Assembly: GCF_013378055.1 (NCBI RefSeq)
Contig: NZ_CP051130.1
Span: forward strand, 1,612,001-1,676,000
DNA: 64,000 bases
Reading direction: 5' to 3'
Source of the DNA: Parasphingopyxis sp. CP4
Lineage (GTDB): Bacteria > Pseudomonadota > Alphaproteobacteria > Sphingomonadales > Sphingomonadaceae
The notes below the pieces were generated by a model that saw only the letters and a program-made list of their open reading frames with translations, was not told the DNA's origin and made no database searches. Made by a program: the position numbers and the translations under genes. Numbering within the stretch: the stretch's first letter is position 1; every line of letters starts with the position of its first letter. Shown here one piece after another: positions 55,815 through 63,882 of this stretch.

Positions 55815-55843
55815 AAATGGGGCGATTGATGTTCAATTTCAAG
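55815..55843 (-). promoter_or_regulatory. Sigma-32 (RpoH) heat-shock promoter of the dnaJ-like operon
   Basis: Read on the minus strand: -35 CTTGAAA (55837-55843), 14-base spacer, -10 CCCCATTT (55815-55822). This is the full E. coli sigma-32 consensus, CTTGAAA-N(11-16)-CCCCATnT. It is in the right direction, with about 50 bases between the expected transcription start and ATG 55756. The -35 element overlaps the last codons of the ABA4-like gene. The match is exact and strongly suggests heat-shock control of the operon. Confidence 0.82.
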
Positions 55844-56276
55844 CGGTTTTTCGGGCCTCATGGATACGTCGGACTATGAGGAAGATCAGCAGTCCGGCCG
55901 GGCCGAAAATGAAAGTGGCGGCCAGGATCGGTGCCTGAACGATCCGGGACAGCGATATTTCATCGGCGGTCCGCGCTACCCAAAGCCCGACAAACAGATC
56001 GAATGCCAGATAGTGTACCCAACCCAGCGTGATGCCTGCGTCGCTGGCAAAAAGCGCTCGTACGCCCTCTATCGATGAGAAATCTCCGCCCTCGCTGCCA
56101 GGCGGTGGAAAGACCATCATCATCACAAGCACGCTGGCATAGAGCAGGCATAAAAGCCCAATCGCAATCTCTCTCAGCAAGGTGAAGATAATCTCCTGCC
56201 GCGGCGCAAAGATCAAAACGATCCAGCACAGCAAGGCAAACAGGTTCGCCAGTCTAAATACCAATGGCCAATCCAT
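55839..56276 (-). CDS. ABA4-like membrane protein (DUF4281)
   Basis: A 145-residue protein with four membrane segments, FRLANLFALLCWIVLIFAP, ALLREIAIGLLCLLYASVLVMMM (abridged), the third with VHYLAFDLFVGLWVARTADE, and a C-terminal one, FIFGPAGLLIFLIVR. The GITLGWVHYLAFDLFVG and FGPAGLLIF motifs are those of the ABA4/DUF4281 family, known in plants for neoxanthin synthesis. In bacteria the role is unknown; many sphingomonads make carotenoids, so a link is possible but not shown. ATG 56276 follows GGGGAG. It is divergent from pdxH. Confidence 0.75.
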   Translation of the reverse strand: MDWPLVFRLANLFALLCWIVLIFAPRQEIIFTLLREIAIGLLCLLYASVLVMMMVFPPPGSEGGDFSSIEGVRALFASDAGITLGWVHYLAFDLFVGLWVARTADEISLSRIVQAPILAATFIFGPAGLLIFLIVRRIHEARKTA

Positions 56277-56347
56277 GATAACTCCCCCTTCGTTCAACCC
56301 ATCTGCGCCATTGATAGACGATAGGTGACTGCCCTAGAAGCCCTGCC

Positions 56348-56926
56348 ATGACAGATGATCCGCACAGCTTGTTTACCGCCTGGGCTGCCGAAGCGCGCGC
56401 CAGTGAGCTTAACGACTCCAATGCAATGGCGCTGGCGACGACGACTGCGGACCATCAGCCTTCAGTGCGCATGGTATTGCTCAAAGGTCACGATGAGCGC
56501 GGCTTCGTCTGGTACACCAATTTGGAAAGCCGCAAGGCAGAAGAGCTGATCGCCACTAAAAAGGCGGCATTGCTCTTCCATTGGAAATCGCTGCGGCGCC
56601 AGGTGCGCATCGAAGGCCCGGTCAGCCGGGTCTCCGATGCTGAAGGCGATGCCTATTTTGCGACCCGTAGCCGGGATTCGCAGCTTGGCGCCTGGGCATC
56701 CGACCAGTCTCGTCCGCTCGAAAACCGGGGCGTGTTCGAAGCGCGCTACGAAGAGGTACAGGCGCGTTTCGACGGACAGGATGTTCCACGCCCCCCGCAT
56801 TGGTCCGGCTTTCGACTCGATCCCCAGCGGATCGAATTTTGGAATGATGGCGAACATCGGCTCCACCATCGCCGCGTGTTCACGCGCACTGAAAGCGGTT
56901 GGGATGAAGGCCTGCTTTATCCGTGA
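56348..56926 (+). CDS. pdxH: Pyridoxamine 5'-phosphate oxidase
   Basis: An FMN enzyme making pyridoxal 5'-phosphate. The 192 residues carry the family FMN-binding pattern AMALATTTADHQPSVRMVLLKG, GFVWYTNLESRKAEEL, LLFHWKSLRRQVRIEG and at the end DVPRPPHWSGFRLDPQRIEFWNDGEHRLHHR, shortened here. The Arg/His residues of the C-terminal RxHxR-like end are present. It is divergent from the ABA4-like gene, with 71 bases between starts. Confidence 0.93.
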   Translation: MTDDPHSLFTAWAAEARASELNDSNAMALATTTADHQPSVRMVLLKGHDERGFVWYTNLESRKAEELIATKKAALLFHWKSLRRQVRIEGPVSRVSDAEGDAYFATRSRDSQLGAWASDQSRPLENRGVFEARYEEVQARFDGQDVPRPPHWSGFRLDPQRIEFWNDGEHRLHHRRVFTRTESGWDEGLLYP

Positions 56927-56991
56927 CGAGATAATTGCGCTTTGTTGGCATTCACTCCGGCGATAGAGCGGTGCCAGCAAAGGAGCTCGCA

Positions 56992-57789
56992 ATGCCTATC
57001 CTCCCCTATTTCCATGTCGACGCATTTGCCGACCGCCCATTCACTGGCAACCAGGCCGCGGTCATGCCGCTTGACGCATGGCTCGATGATGATCAGCTGC
57101 GCGCGATCGGCGAAGAGAATAATTTTGCCGAGACGGCCTTTTATGTCCCCGACGCAAGCGGTGAGGCGGACTATGAGCTGCGCTGGTTCACCCCATCCGA
57201 CGAAATCCGACTGTGCGGTCATGCGACGCTGGCCAGCGGTCATGTGCTGCTGACCCAGAATCCCGAGCTCGACCGGGTCCGCTTCCGCACCCGCAAGGCC
57301 GGGATCCTCGAGGTGTGGCGCGACGGCGACCAATATGCCGTGGCATTGCCAGCGATTGTCGCCGAACCGACGTCACTGCCAGAAGCCGAAGCGGCGATGG
57401 GCACCAAGCCGGTCGAAACCCTTCGCCATCCGGATCACTATAATCTGTTTCTCTATGAATCTGCCGAGGATGTGCTGAATCTCGATCCCGATATCCGGGC
57501 ACTGGGTGCGCTAGGTGATGACAGTTTCACCGCTACAGCCCCGGGCACAGACACCGATATTATCAGCCGCGTCTTTGTTCCGGGTGCCGGTGTTGATGAG
57601 GATAGCGTCACGGGCTCTGCCCATTCCGTGCTGACGCCGTTCTGGGCGAACCGGCTCGGACGAGATCGTTTCACCGCATATCAGGCAAGCCAACGCGGCG
57701 GATATCTCACCTGTCGGCTGGACGGCGATCGCGCGATCCTTGGCGGAAACTGCGTCACTGTCGTCGAAGGCAGTTTCGCAATTCCCTAG
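56992..57789 (+). CDS. PhzF family isomerase/phenazine biosynthesis-like protein
   Basis: A 265-residue protein of the PhzF fold. It begins YFHVDAFADRPFTGNQAAVM, has WFTPSDEIRLCGHATLASGHVLL, where the conserved Glu/His-bearing segment of PhzF lies, and VPGAGVDEDSVTGSAHSVLTPFWANRLG near the end, the standard family signature. PhzF itself isomerises a phenazine precursor, but most family members have other unknown roles and no phenazine genes are nearby. ATG 56992 has AAGGAG upstream. It follows pdxH by 65 bases and converges on the caspase gene. Confidence 0.86.
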   Translation: MPILPYFHVDAFADRPFTGNQAAVMPLDAWLDDDQLRAIGEENNFAETAFYVPDASGEADYELRWFTPSDEIRLCGHATLASGHVLLTQNPELDRVRFRTRKAGILEVWRDGDQYAVALPAIVAEPTSLPEAEAAMGTKPVETLRHPDHYNLFLYESAEDVLNLDPDIRALGALGDDSFTATAPGTDTDIISRVFVPGAGVDEDSVTGSAHSVLTPFWANRLGRDRFTAYQASQRGGYLTCRLDGDRAILGGNCVTVVEGSFAIP

Positions 57790-57806
57790 ATTGGTTGAGC
57801 TGCGCC

Positions 57807-59762
57807 TTAGTCGCCACCGCGCATCAGACCGAACTGGTCTGGCAGGGTGACGAGGATATCGTCGACTTCGACGCTGCCGCGCTGGACGACCAGTTCCTGG
57901 TGATTGCGCTGCGCATCGCCGGTTTCCGCCTCAATGCAATTGCGTCCGTCGCACTGTTCCCGGAAGCGATAGCGCAGATAGGCCACCAGCTCGCCAGCGG
58001 TGATGTTGCCATCGCCATTGTCATCGGCCTGACCGCCGACACCGTCGGAAAAGAAGCGCGAGAGATAGCCGCCTGCATTGAATTCCGAAGCGACCAGGCT
58101 CGTCAGATCTTCTTCGGAGCTGAACAGGCCCATCATGTTCGGCCGCGTGATCAAGTCCCGCTCGAAGCCACCCGAGAAACAGGCATCGAGAACGATCATC
58201 GTTGTGCCAGCCCGGATATCGGCGAACATCAGCGCCAGATCATCATCCGTTAGTTCCTCGCCATCGGCAAAGACAAGCGTTTCGTCCCGGCCATCCAGCT
58301 CAGCCCGATCATTGGGATCGTCAACCTGGCTGCCATGGCCTGAATAGAAGAACAGGAAGATATCATCTGGCCCGGCCTGCGATGCGACACGCTGGAAGGC
58401 GCGGCGGAACGCCGGCAGCGTTGCGTCCTGGTTGGTCAGCACAATGCTTTCCTCGCGCAGCATGCCTAGCTCTTCAAACTTCTGGAACAGCTTTCGCGCA
58501 TCGGTATCGGTGTAGCTGAGATTGGAGGTATTGCCGCCATAATCTGCAATGCCGACCGAGATGGCGAACACCTGGCGTTGCTCCGGATTAGCCGGAATGC
58601 GGGTCGTGCCCTCGCTCAGCGCTAGCTGGAAATTGCCGGTCGCGCCCGGCGCATAGCTGGTCGCGATAATTGTGTAGACGCCATCTTCTTCGAGCACGCG
58701 CTCAAAGCGGCTGTTCAGAGATTGACCGGTATCATCGATATCCTGCTGTTCGCCGGACGGTGCACGAAGAATCAGATAGGTGTCAAAATCATCCGAACTC
58801 AGATCGATGGTGATCGGCTGGCCTCGCCGACCTTCGAAACTATAGCGCTCAAGATATTCGCCGCTGCCAAGGGTTTCGTCTTCTTTGCCGAGCACGCTTG
58901 TCAGGGTGCGGCCAAAACTCAGCGGAGTCGCATCGCCGGTAAGGGTTTCAGTATCCGGCACGCCTGCCCTGTTGAGCCCGGTTGCCAATTGATAGCTGCC
59001 AGTCGTACCCCGGCCATAGCTGGTGACGGAGATTGTGTACTGCCCATTGGCCGGCAATGTTGCGAGCACGCGGCTGTTGAGTGTCTGCTCGCGTGCGGTG
59101 GTGTCGTCATCGTTGCGGACCGAGAAATTATCCGGGCCCGTGACGGTGAGCATCGTATCAAATTCGCCTGACGCACGCAGGTCCACGCGCTGACCGCGCG
59201 TACCATTGAACACGTAGCGATCCGTGTAGCGCCCAGCGATGGTGAGATCTTCGCCGGAGGTCAGCGAACCGTTGCGCGACTGGCCAAGGGTGATGGGGGC
59301 AGGTGGCACGGCATTGTCTGCCGCGGCTGCCAGGGATTCGGTTTGTTCCAGCCGGATTGTATAGGCACCGGTTTCTGCTGGCCTGAACGCCTGTGCGCGA
59401 ACAGAAATCCGACCAGTGCTCGGGACAGTGAGATCAATCCGGCTATTTGTAGTTTCGGGAACCCAGTGATTATCGTCATTCACCAAGGTTGTGCCGTCCG
59501 ACAATACAGCGCGCAGCTGCGTATCGAACGCTTCGGATTCCATGAGGATCGAGAGCCGCTGACCTGGCGTTCCGCGAACGGTCCATTGGTCGTAAAATTG
59601 CTGCTTGCCGCCTGACACCTGATCGCCCGCAGCCAGCTCGCCCTGGAAAGTCCGGCCGACCGTCAATGCGGTATCTTGGGATTGGCCCTGTACAGGGGGC
59701 GTCACGGCCAGTGCAGCCAGGCCCACGCCCAGTCCGGCCAAAAACTTCGATTTCATCGTCAT
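57807..59762 (-). CDS. Exported caspase-family protease with three PPC domains and EF-hand loop
   Basis: A 651-residue exported protein: signal peptide (about residues 1-26), three pre-peptidase C-terminal (PPC) beta domains at about 34-140, 157-262 and 281-384, then a caspase-like (C14) domain from about 397. The catalytic dyad is clear: His476 in FYSGHGSQ and Cys528 in DACFSGG. Residues 580-591 (DDNGDGNITAGE) form a canonical 12-residue EF-hand loop with Asp, Asn, Asp and Glu ligands. Such prokaryotic caspase homologues (orthocaspases) are often calcium-dependent. GTRIPAN precedes the catalytic domain. ATG 59762 or 59756 is the start; the GGGGGG site upstream fits either. Confidence 0.9.
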   Translation of the reverse strand: MTMKSKFLAGLGVGLAALAVTPPVQGQSQDTALTVGRTFQGELAAGDQVSGGKQQFYDQWTVRGTPGQRLSILMESEAFDTQLRAVLSDGTTLVNDDNHWVPETTNSRIDLTVPSTGRISVRAQAFRPAETGAYTIRLEQTESLAAAADNAVPPAPITLGQSRNGSLTSGEDLTIAGRYTDRYVFNGTRGQRVDLRASGEFDTMLTVTGPDNFSVRNDDDTTAREQTLNSRVLATLPANGQYTISVTSYGRGTTGSYQLATGLNRAGVPDTETLTGDATPLSFGRTLTSVLGKEDETLGSGEYLERYSFEGRRGQPITIDLSSDDFDTYLILRAPSGEQQDIDDTGQSLNSRFERVLEEDGVYTIIATSYAPGATGNFQLALSEGTTRIPANPEQRQVFAISVGIADYGGNTSNLSYTDTDARKLFQKFEELGMLREESIVLTNQDATLPAFRRAFQRVASQAGPDDIFLFFYSGHGSQVDDPNDRAELDGRDETLVFADGEELTDDDLALMFADIRAGTTMIVLDACFSGGFERDLITRPNMMGLFSSEEDLTSLVASEFNAGGYLSRFFSDGVGGQADDNGDGNITAGELVAYLRYRFREQCDGRNCIEAETGDAQRNHQELVVQRGSVEVDDILVTLPDQFGLMRGGD

Positions 59763-59783
59763 TATCCCCCCAAAGGTTCGGCG

Positions 59784-59841
59784 ATCCGCTTATCAGGTAG
59801 CAGCGCTGCGGTGAAGCGGGGCTGAACAGCGATAAGCCGAT
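59784..59841. promoter_or_regulatory. Inverted repeat upstream of the caspase gene
   Basis: ATCCGCTTATC at 59784-59794 and GATAAGCCGAT at 59831-59841 match as inverted repeats at ten of eleven positions with 36 bases between. A perfect palindrome GCAGCGCTGC (59800-59809) lies inside. The block is within 80 bases of the caspase start codon and could be an operator pair or a leader hairpin. It is a plain sequence observation; no regulator is identified. Confidence 0.4.
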
Positions 59842-59904
59842 TCTAATTCCTATATGGGGTGGCGATACGGCACGGCGCGGCGCGCCGCTATGATCTGCAG
59901 CACA

Positions 59905-61023
59905 TTATCCGAAAGCTTCGAAGATCCGCGCCAATCGAACAACGACAGCCTCGCGCAGGTCACCATCAGGCGTATTGCCCAGTCTGACGACCGTGAGGCC
60001 CTGTTCAGGGGACACCATCACATATTGGCCAAGATGGCCGTTAAAGGCGAAGAGCGAGTTGGGAGCGCGATCCGGGAATAACACAGGGTTGCCGTAAACG
60101 CCGCCCGGCCGGTTCAGCCAGGTCTGGCCACCATATTCGCCATTGAGCGGCGATGGAGTGACCATGAATTCACGCCATTCAGGCGAGATGATTTCGCGAC
60201 CGTCCAGCCCCTGCCCCGTTCGCATCACTTCGCCAAGCTGCGCCCAATCGCGCGCAGTAGCGTGAATCAGGCTGCCGCCAATCTGCGTACCGCTGGCATC
60301 GAACTCAAAGAATACGCTGGAAATGCCGGCCGGGCCCAAAAGGCGCTGCTCGGCAAATCGCCGATAGGCTGCCGCCCGCGCGCCGGGATCTTCGGAGTCC
60401 GTCAGCGCATCGGCGATGATCCGCGAGAGAATGATGGTGGTGGCGCTCGAATATTCGAATTTCTCGCCCGGATCAGCCTCAAGCGGCCGCGACACGGCAT
60501 AGGCGGCCATATCATCCGTCTCGGACGTGAACAGCATTCGGTTGGTATCCGAATCCCAGATCGGATCATTCACTTCGGTATGGTCGAGGCCGGAAGCCAT
60601 ATGCAGCAGATGCCGCAACGTGATCGCGCCGCGCGGATCATCTTCGCCCTGCCATTCGGGGATCGGCGCTGGGGCATCGAGCTCCAGCACGCCGTCCTCC
60701 ACCAGGAAGCCCACGAGCATTGCCGTCACCGTCTTGGCCATAGACCAGGAGATGTAGCGCATGTCCGGTGTGTATCCGGGTGCATAACGTTCGGCGACAA
60801 TCTCGCCTTCGTGCATCACCAGCACTACGCGCGTTTCGCCAACGCCTTCGGCGCTGAATAGCGCGTCGACCAACGGTTCGATATCTGGCCGTGCCACGAC
60901 AGCAGGCGCGGTATCATTTGCCGCGTCCTCGACTGACATGTCTGTTTCAAGAACCGGTGCAGCGGCGATAACGGCCAGTGCTGCCCCGGCGGCGAGCGGA
61001 ATAACCCATCTTTGCTTCATCAT
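59905..61023 (-). CDS. Serine hydrolase, class C beta-lactamase family
   Basis: A 372-residue exported protein (N-terminal hydrophobic segment VIPLAAGAALAVIAAAPVL). The serine beta-lactamase-like active site is Ser94-x-x-Lys97 in ISWSMAKTVTAMLVGF, and EYSSATTIILSRI carries the tyrosine motif (YSS rather than the usual YxN). LIHATARDWAQLGEVMRTG and MVSPEQGLTVVRLGNT are typical late motifs. Members are often D-aminopeptidases, esterases or penicillin-binding-like proteins, so resistance is not implied. The start (61023) is only 24 bases from the divergent start at 61048. Confidence 0.87.
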   Translation of the reverse strand: MMKQRWVIPLAAGAALAVIAAAPVLETDMSVEDAANDTAPAVVARPDIEPLVDALFSAEGVGETRVVLVMHEGEIVAERYAPGYTPDMRYISWSMAKTVTAMLVGFLVEDGVLELDAPAPIPEWQGEDDPRGAITLRHLLHMASGLDHTEVNDPIWDSDTNRMLFTSETDDMAAYAVSRPLEADPGEKFEYSSATTIILSRIIADALTDSEDPGARAAAYRRFAEQRLLGPAGISSVFFEFDASGTQIGGSLIHATARDWAQLGEVMRTGQGLDGREIISPEWREFMVTPSPLNGEYGGQTWLNRPGGVYGNPVLFPDRAPNSLFAFNGHLGQYVMVSPEQGLTVVRLGNTPDGDLREAVVVRLARIFEAFG

Positions 61024-61047
61024 CGCATCAGGCTAGGGCTGGCGGCC

Positions 61048-61380
61048 ATGAAAGTGAAGCGCCCAATTCTCACCGGCACCATAATCGTGCTGCTCGTCCT
61101 ACTAATTGCCGTTGTGGTTTATGCCATGCGGATGAAGCCAACGGTCGAGCTCGGGGTTGGCTATGGCGCGCATGTCGTGTGCTCGTGCCGCTATATTGGC
61201 GGGCGCGACATGGAGAGCTGCTACAATGACTATGAGCCCGGCATGGAGATGGTTTCGATGACTGATGACCCGGAAGAACGCCGCATCACCGCCAGCGTGC
61301 CGCTGCTCGCGAGCCGCTCAGCCCAGTTCCGCGAGGGTCTTGGATGCGTATTGGAACCGCTCCCCGGAAATAGCGACTAA
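61048..61380 (+). CDS. Small membrane-anchored protein of unknown function
   Basis: A 110-residue protein with one N-terminal membrane segment (ILTGTIIVLLVLLIAVVVYAM) and a short exported part with several cysteines: VVCSCRYIGGRDMESCYND and LGCVLEP, so disulfides are likely. The pattern VELGVGYGAHVVCS, with the Cys pair, is one I have seen in front of serine hydrolases in sphingomonads, but no function is assigned. ATG 61048 is preferred over 61012, which would overlap the divergent beta-lactamase-like gene. The two divergent starts share almost no promoter room. Confidence 0.7.
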   Translation: MKVKRPILTGTIIVLLVLLIAVVVYAMRMKPTVELGVGYGAHVVCSCRYIGGRDMESCYNDYEPGMEMVSMTDDPEERRITASVPLLASRSAQFREGLGCVLEPLPGNSD

Positions 61381-61397
61381 TTCCGCGCTCCGCAGCA

Positions 61398-61775
61398 CTA
61401 ATCCGCCGATTGAGCGCCAAGCCGCGCCCAGGCAACGCAAAATAGTATCGCCAGCAAGAGATCGGGTGCCGTTGCGAGCGGCAGCACCGCTTCCGCGCGT
61501 CCTTGCAGATAGAGGACCATACAGGCGGCGAAAAACGCCACCTTGCCGAGCGCGCCGATCAACATGATCGGTCGATAGCGCATCGGGTCCGTTGCAATCA
61601 GCGCATAGACCAACTGCCAGGCCAGCACCGCTCCAATAAAGCCATAATAATATTCCGGATGCGTAATCGCTGGCGGCGCGCTCTCGGCAATCTGGCTTTC
61701 CAGGAAATAAAGCGGGCCGACGACGATGATGCCCCAGATCGCGGCCAGGCCGAACGTCCAGCGCGCAAAACGCAT
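61398..61775 (-). CDS. Small four-helix membrane protein of unknown function
   Basis: A 125-residue hydrophobic protein with about four membrane segments: WTFGLAAIWGIIVVGPLYF, GFIGAVLAWQLVYALIAT, IMLIGALGKVAFFAACMVLYL and APDLLLAILFCVAWARL. HPEYYYGFIGA in the loop between the first two is the only distinctive motif. Relatives are small uncharacterised membrane proteins. Its ATG overlaps the mnmA stop by one base (TGATG), so it is the downstream gene of the mnmA operon. Confidence 0.75.
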   Translation of the reverse strand: MRFARWTFGLAAIWGIIVVGPLYFLESQIAESAPPAITHPEYYYGFIGAVLAWQLVYALIATDPMRYRPIMLIGALGKVAFFAACMVLYLQGRAEAVLPLATAPDLLLAILFCVAWARLGAQSAD

Positions 61776-62899
61776 CAGGCCGCCAGCGCTTCTTCAGCGG
61801 CAACGGTTTCGGCAATCCAGCCACCACCCATCACCCGATCGCCGGCATAGATGACCGCAGCCTGGCCCGGCGCAACGCCGAACTCCGGTGTGTCGAAGGT
61901 AACCATCTCTCCATCAAAGCGGGCGGGAGCAGGCTTTGCCAGAGACCGCACCTTGACGGTCAATGGACCATCAATTGCCGTATCAATGTCGGAGCCAAGC
62001 CAGTTCAGATCCTCGATCCGCGCCGCATTGACCGCGAGCGCCGACTTTGGCCCGACAATCACGCGCCGCGTTTCCGGTTCCAGTTTCACCACATAAAGCG
62101 GTTCGGGCTGGCCGCCGATCTCCAATCCGCGTCGCTGGCCCACCGTGAAGTGGATCAGGCCCTGGTGCTGGCCGAGCACTTCCCCGGTTCGCGTCACGAT
62201 ATCGCCACCCTCGCCCGCTTCGGGCCGGATCTTCTTGACGATCTTCGCATAGTCCCCATCGGGCACGAAGCAGATATCCTGGCTGTCTGGCTTCATCGCG
62301 ACGACCAGGCCGAGCTCTTTGGCAATTTCGCGCACTTCCGCCTTGGGCATGTCACCCAGTGGGAAGCGCAGATAATCGAGCTGCTCCTTGGTGGTCGTGA
62401 AAAGGAAATAGCTTTGGTCTCGCGCGGGATCATGGGCCCGATGTAATTCTGGACCATCCTCCCCCAAAACGCGCCGAACATAGTGCCCGGTCGCCAAGCA
62501 ATCGGCGCCCAGATCGCGGGCCATTCCAAGCAGGTCATGAAACTTCACGCTTTGGTTGCACCGGATACAGGGGATCGGCGTTCGGCCCGCCATATATTCA
62601 TCGGCAAAATCGTCGATCACTGATTCCCGGAAACGGCTTTCATAGTCGAACACATAATGCGCGATGCCCAGCGTTTCGGCGACAGCACGGGCATCCCGAA
62701 TATCCTGACCGGCGCAGCAGCTGCCGGTACGACCGGTTGCTTCGCCGTGATCATAGAGCTGGAGGGTAATCCCAATCACCTCGGCGCCGGTCTTGGCCGC
62801 GAGCGCTGCAACGACCGATGAATCGACGCCGCCGGACATGGCGACAACGATGCGGCTTTCTGCCGCCGGCTTATCAAGCTGGAAATCTGGGACTGTCAT
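61775..62899 (-). CDS. mnmA: tRNA 2-thiouridine(34) synthase MnmA
   Basis: Adds sulfur to U34 of tRNAs for Lys, Glu and Gln. The 374 residues contain the ATP-pyrophosphatase motif [13 protein letters not shown], the catalytic Cys in [11 protein letters not shown] and its partner in [12 protein letters not shown], plus FTVGQRRGL and GGWIAETVA near the end. ATG 62899 has a well-conserved N-terminus. The next gene downstream, a small membrane protein, starts within its stop codon. Confidence 0.96.
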   Translation of the reverse strand: MTVPDFQLDKPAAESRIVVAMSGGVDSSVVAALAAKTGAEVIGITLQLYDHGEATGRTGSCCAGQDIRDARAVAETLGIAHYVFDYESRFRESVIDDFADEYMAGRTPIPCIRCNQSVKFHDLLGMARDLGADCLATGHYVRRVLGEDGPELHRAHDPARDQSYFLFTTTKEQLDYLRFPLGDMPKAEVREIAKELGLVVAMKPDSQDICFVPDGDYAKIVKKIRPEAGEGGDIVTRTGEVLGQHQGLIHFTVGQRRGLEIGGQPEPLYVVKLEPETRRVIVGPKSALAVNAARIEDLNWLGSDIDTAIDGPLTVKVRSLAKPAPARFDGEMVTFDTPEFGVAPGQAAVIYAGDRVMGGGWIAETVAAEEALAA

Positions 62900-63009
62900 G
62901 ACGGGCTATTTAGTGTTTCGTAGCCATGTCCGCAAAGGGCAATCTTTAGCCCTGTTTCCGCTTTGCTAACCAAACCCATCGAAAACCGCCGCCAATCCTC
63001 ACCAAAGCG

Positions 63010-63369
63010 TTGCCAGCGCCTTTACCACGTTTTCAACCTTCCTCCCTAATAGCTATGTCCATGGAGATGAGTTTCACACCATTTCGCAATCGCATGGACG
63101 CGGCCGGGGCTATCGCTCCGGACTTCCGCGCCCTTGTCGGCTTGCTGGCCGCGGCACAGGCGGCTCAGCCGACCGGGCGCCTGGCGACCCGCCTTGCATT
63201 GGGCGAGACACGCCAGATTGCAGCCACGGAAGCGCTGATATCTCTCTTCGCACCAGGCTCGGACGCAGACCGACGGACAAGCAGCACAATGGGGGCCGTG
63301 CTGAAAGGATGTTTCAATCCGACTGTCCCATTTTCGTCCATGCCGGTAACCGCACGGAAAGGATCATAA
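63010..63369 (+). CDS. Possible small hypothetical protein (low support)
   Basis: An open frame of up to 119 residues in the 580-base interval between mnmA and sciP. An internal ATG at 63055 (MSMEMSFTPF) would be a better start, but no good ribosome binding site precedes any candidate. The segment FRALVGLLAAAQAAQPTGRLATRLAL is Ala/Leu-rich and helical, and no family is recognised. It may be a genuine short protein or a chance frame. If it is not coding, the region 62900-63480 holds only the sciP leader and a weak hairpin (AGGGC/GCCCT near 62936). Confidence 0.3.
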   Translation: MPAPLPRFQPSSLIAMSMEMSFTPFRNRMDAAGAIAPDFRALVGLLAAAQAAQPTGRLATRLALGETRQIAATEALISLFAPGSDADRRTSSTMGAVLKGCFNPTVPFSSMPVTARKGS

Positions 63370-63422
63370 AGTGTCTGTTTACCTTGGCATTTTAGGCTTT
63401 TTTCAACGTGCTTTGCATATAA

Positions 63423-63467
63423 GGCATTCATCGTAATGCCGAAGAGCCAAGCAGGATCGCATGATCC
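63423..63467 (+). promoter_or_regulatory. Two inverted repeats in the sciP leader
   Basis: GGCATT (63423-63428) with AATGCC (63435-63440), loop CATCGT, and GGATC (63454-63458) with GATCC (63463-63467), loop GCAT. Both are perfect and lie just before the sciP ribosome binding site (GAGGAA at 63472-63477). A TATAAG box (63418-63423) is a possible -10. They may be operators or leader hairpins; nothing else supports a function. Confidence 0.4.
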
Positions 63468-63480
63468 CATTGAGGAAATA

Positions 63481-63780
63481 ATGATCGAGAACCAAAAGAT
63501 ACGACCGGCACAAGTCATAGGACCCTTGGGGGAACCGTTGACGATGGAATCGCTTCCGCCGCCCTCGACCCGTCGCTGGGTCGTGCGTCGCAAGGCTGAA
63601 GTTGTGGCCGCCGTAAATGGAGGTTTGCTGACCGTGGACGAGGCGTGTGAGCGTTACGATCTGACGGTTGAAGAATTTGCCAGCTGGCAGCGCGCGATTG
63701 ATCGTTCGGGAATGCCCGGCCTGCGGGTCACCCGGATCCAGCATTACAAGTCGCTCTATGAGCGCCAGCAGAAATATTAG
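63481..63780 (+). CDS. sciP: SciP-like CtrA inhibitor (DUF1153)
   Basis: A 99-residue protein matching the DUF1153 family: PAQVIGPLGEPLTMESLPPPSTRRWVVRRKAEVVAAVNGGLLTVDEACERYDLT (abridged), then EEFASWQRAIDRSGMPGLRVTRIQHYK. In Caulobacter, SciP binds the cell-cycle regulator CtrA and blocks its activation of S-phase promoters. The helix-turn-helix-like centre and the RRKAEVV basic helix are intact. ATG 63481 follows GAGGAA; an upstream ATG at 63436 would add fifteen non-conserved residues. A strong terminator follows. Confidence 0.92.
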   Translation: MIENQKIRPAQVIGPLGEPLTMESLPPPSTRRWVVRRKAEVVAAVNGGLLTVDEACERYDLTVEEFASWQRAIDRSGMPGLRVTRIQHYKSLYERQQKY

Positions 63781-63837
63781 AGCCAGCTTTTAGAAATATT
63801 GTCGCACGGTCGTCCATCGGTCGTTCGCAACAATGGG

Positions 63838-63882
63838 TTCCCCGGTCGCCATCTCCGTCGGCGGCCGGGGAATTTGTTTTTT
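63838..63882 (+). terminator. Intrinsic terminator after sciP
   Basis: TTCCCCGG (63838-63845) pairs with CCGGGGAA (63865-63872), and inside them GCC (63848-63850) with GGC (63860-63862); TTTGTTTTTT (63873-63882) follows. The strong stem plus T run is a convincing Rho-independent terminator, 58 bases after the sciP stop. Confidence 0.88.

Noticed and set aside
59905-61023. Beta-lactamase resistance gene
   Set aside because: The SxxK motif is present but the YxN motif reads YSS and the family is mostly esterases or peptidases; resistance cannot be claimed.
62920-62960. Terminator of a gene upstream of sciP (AGGGC/GCCCT)
   Set aside because: The stem has only five pairs and the trailing GTTT is not a T run; it stays a weak hairpin.
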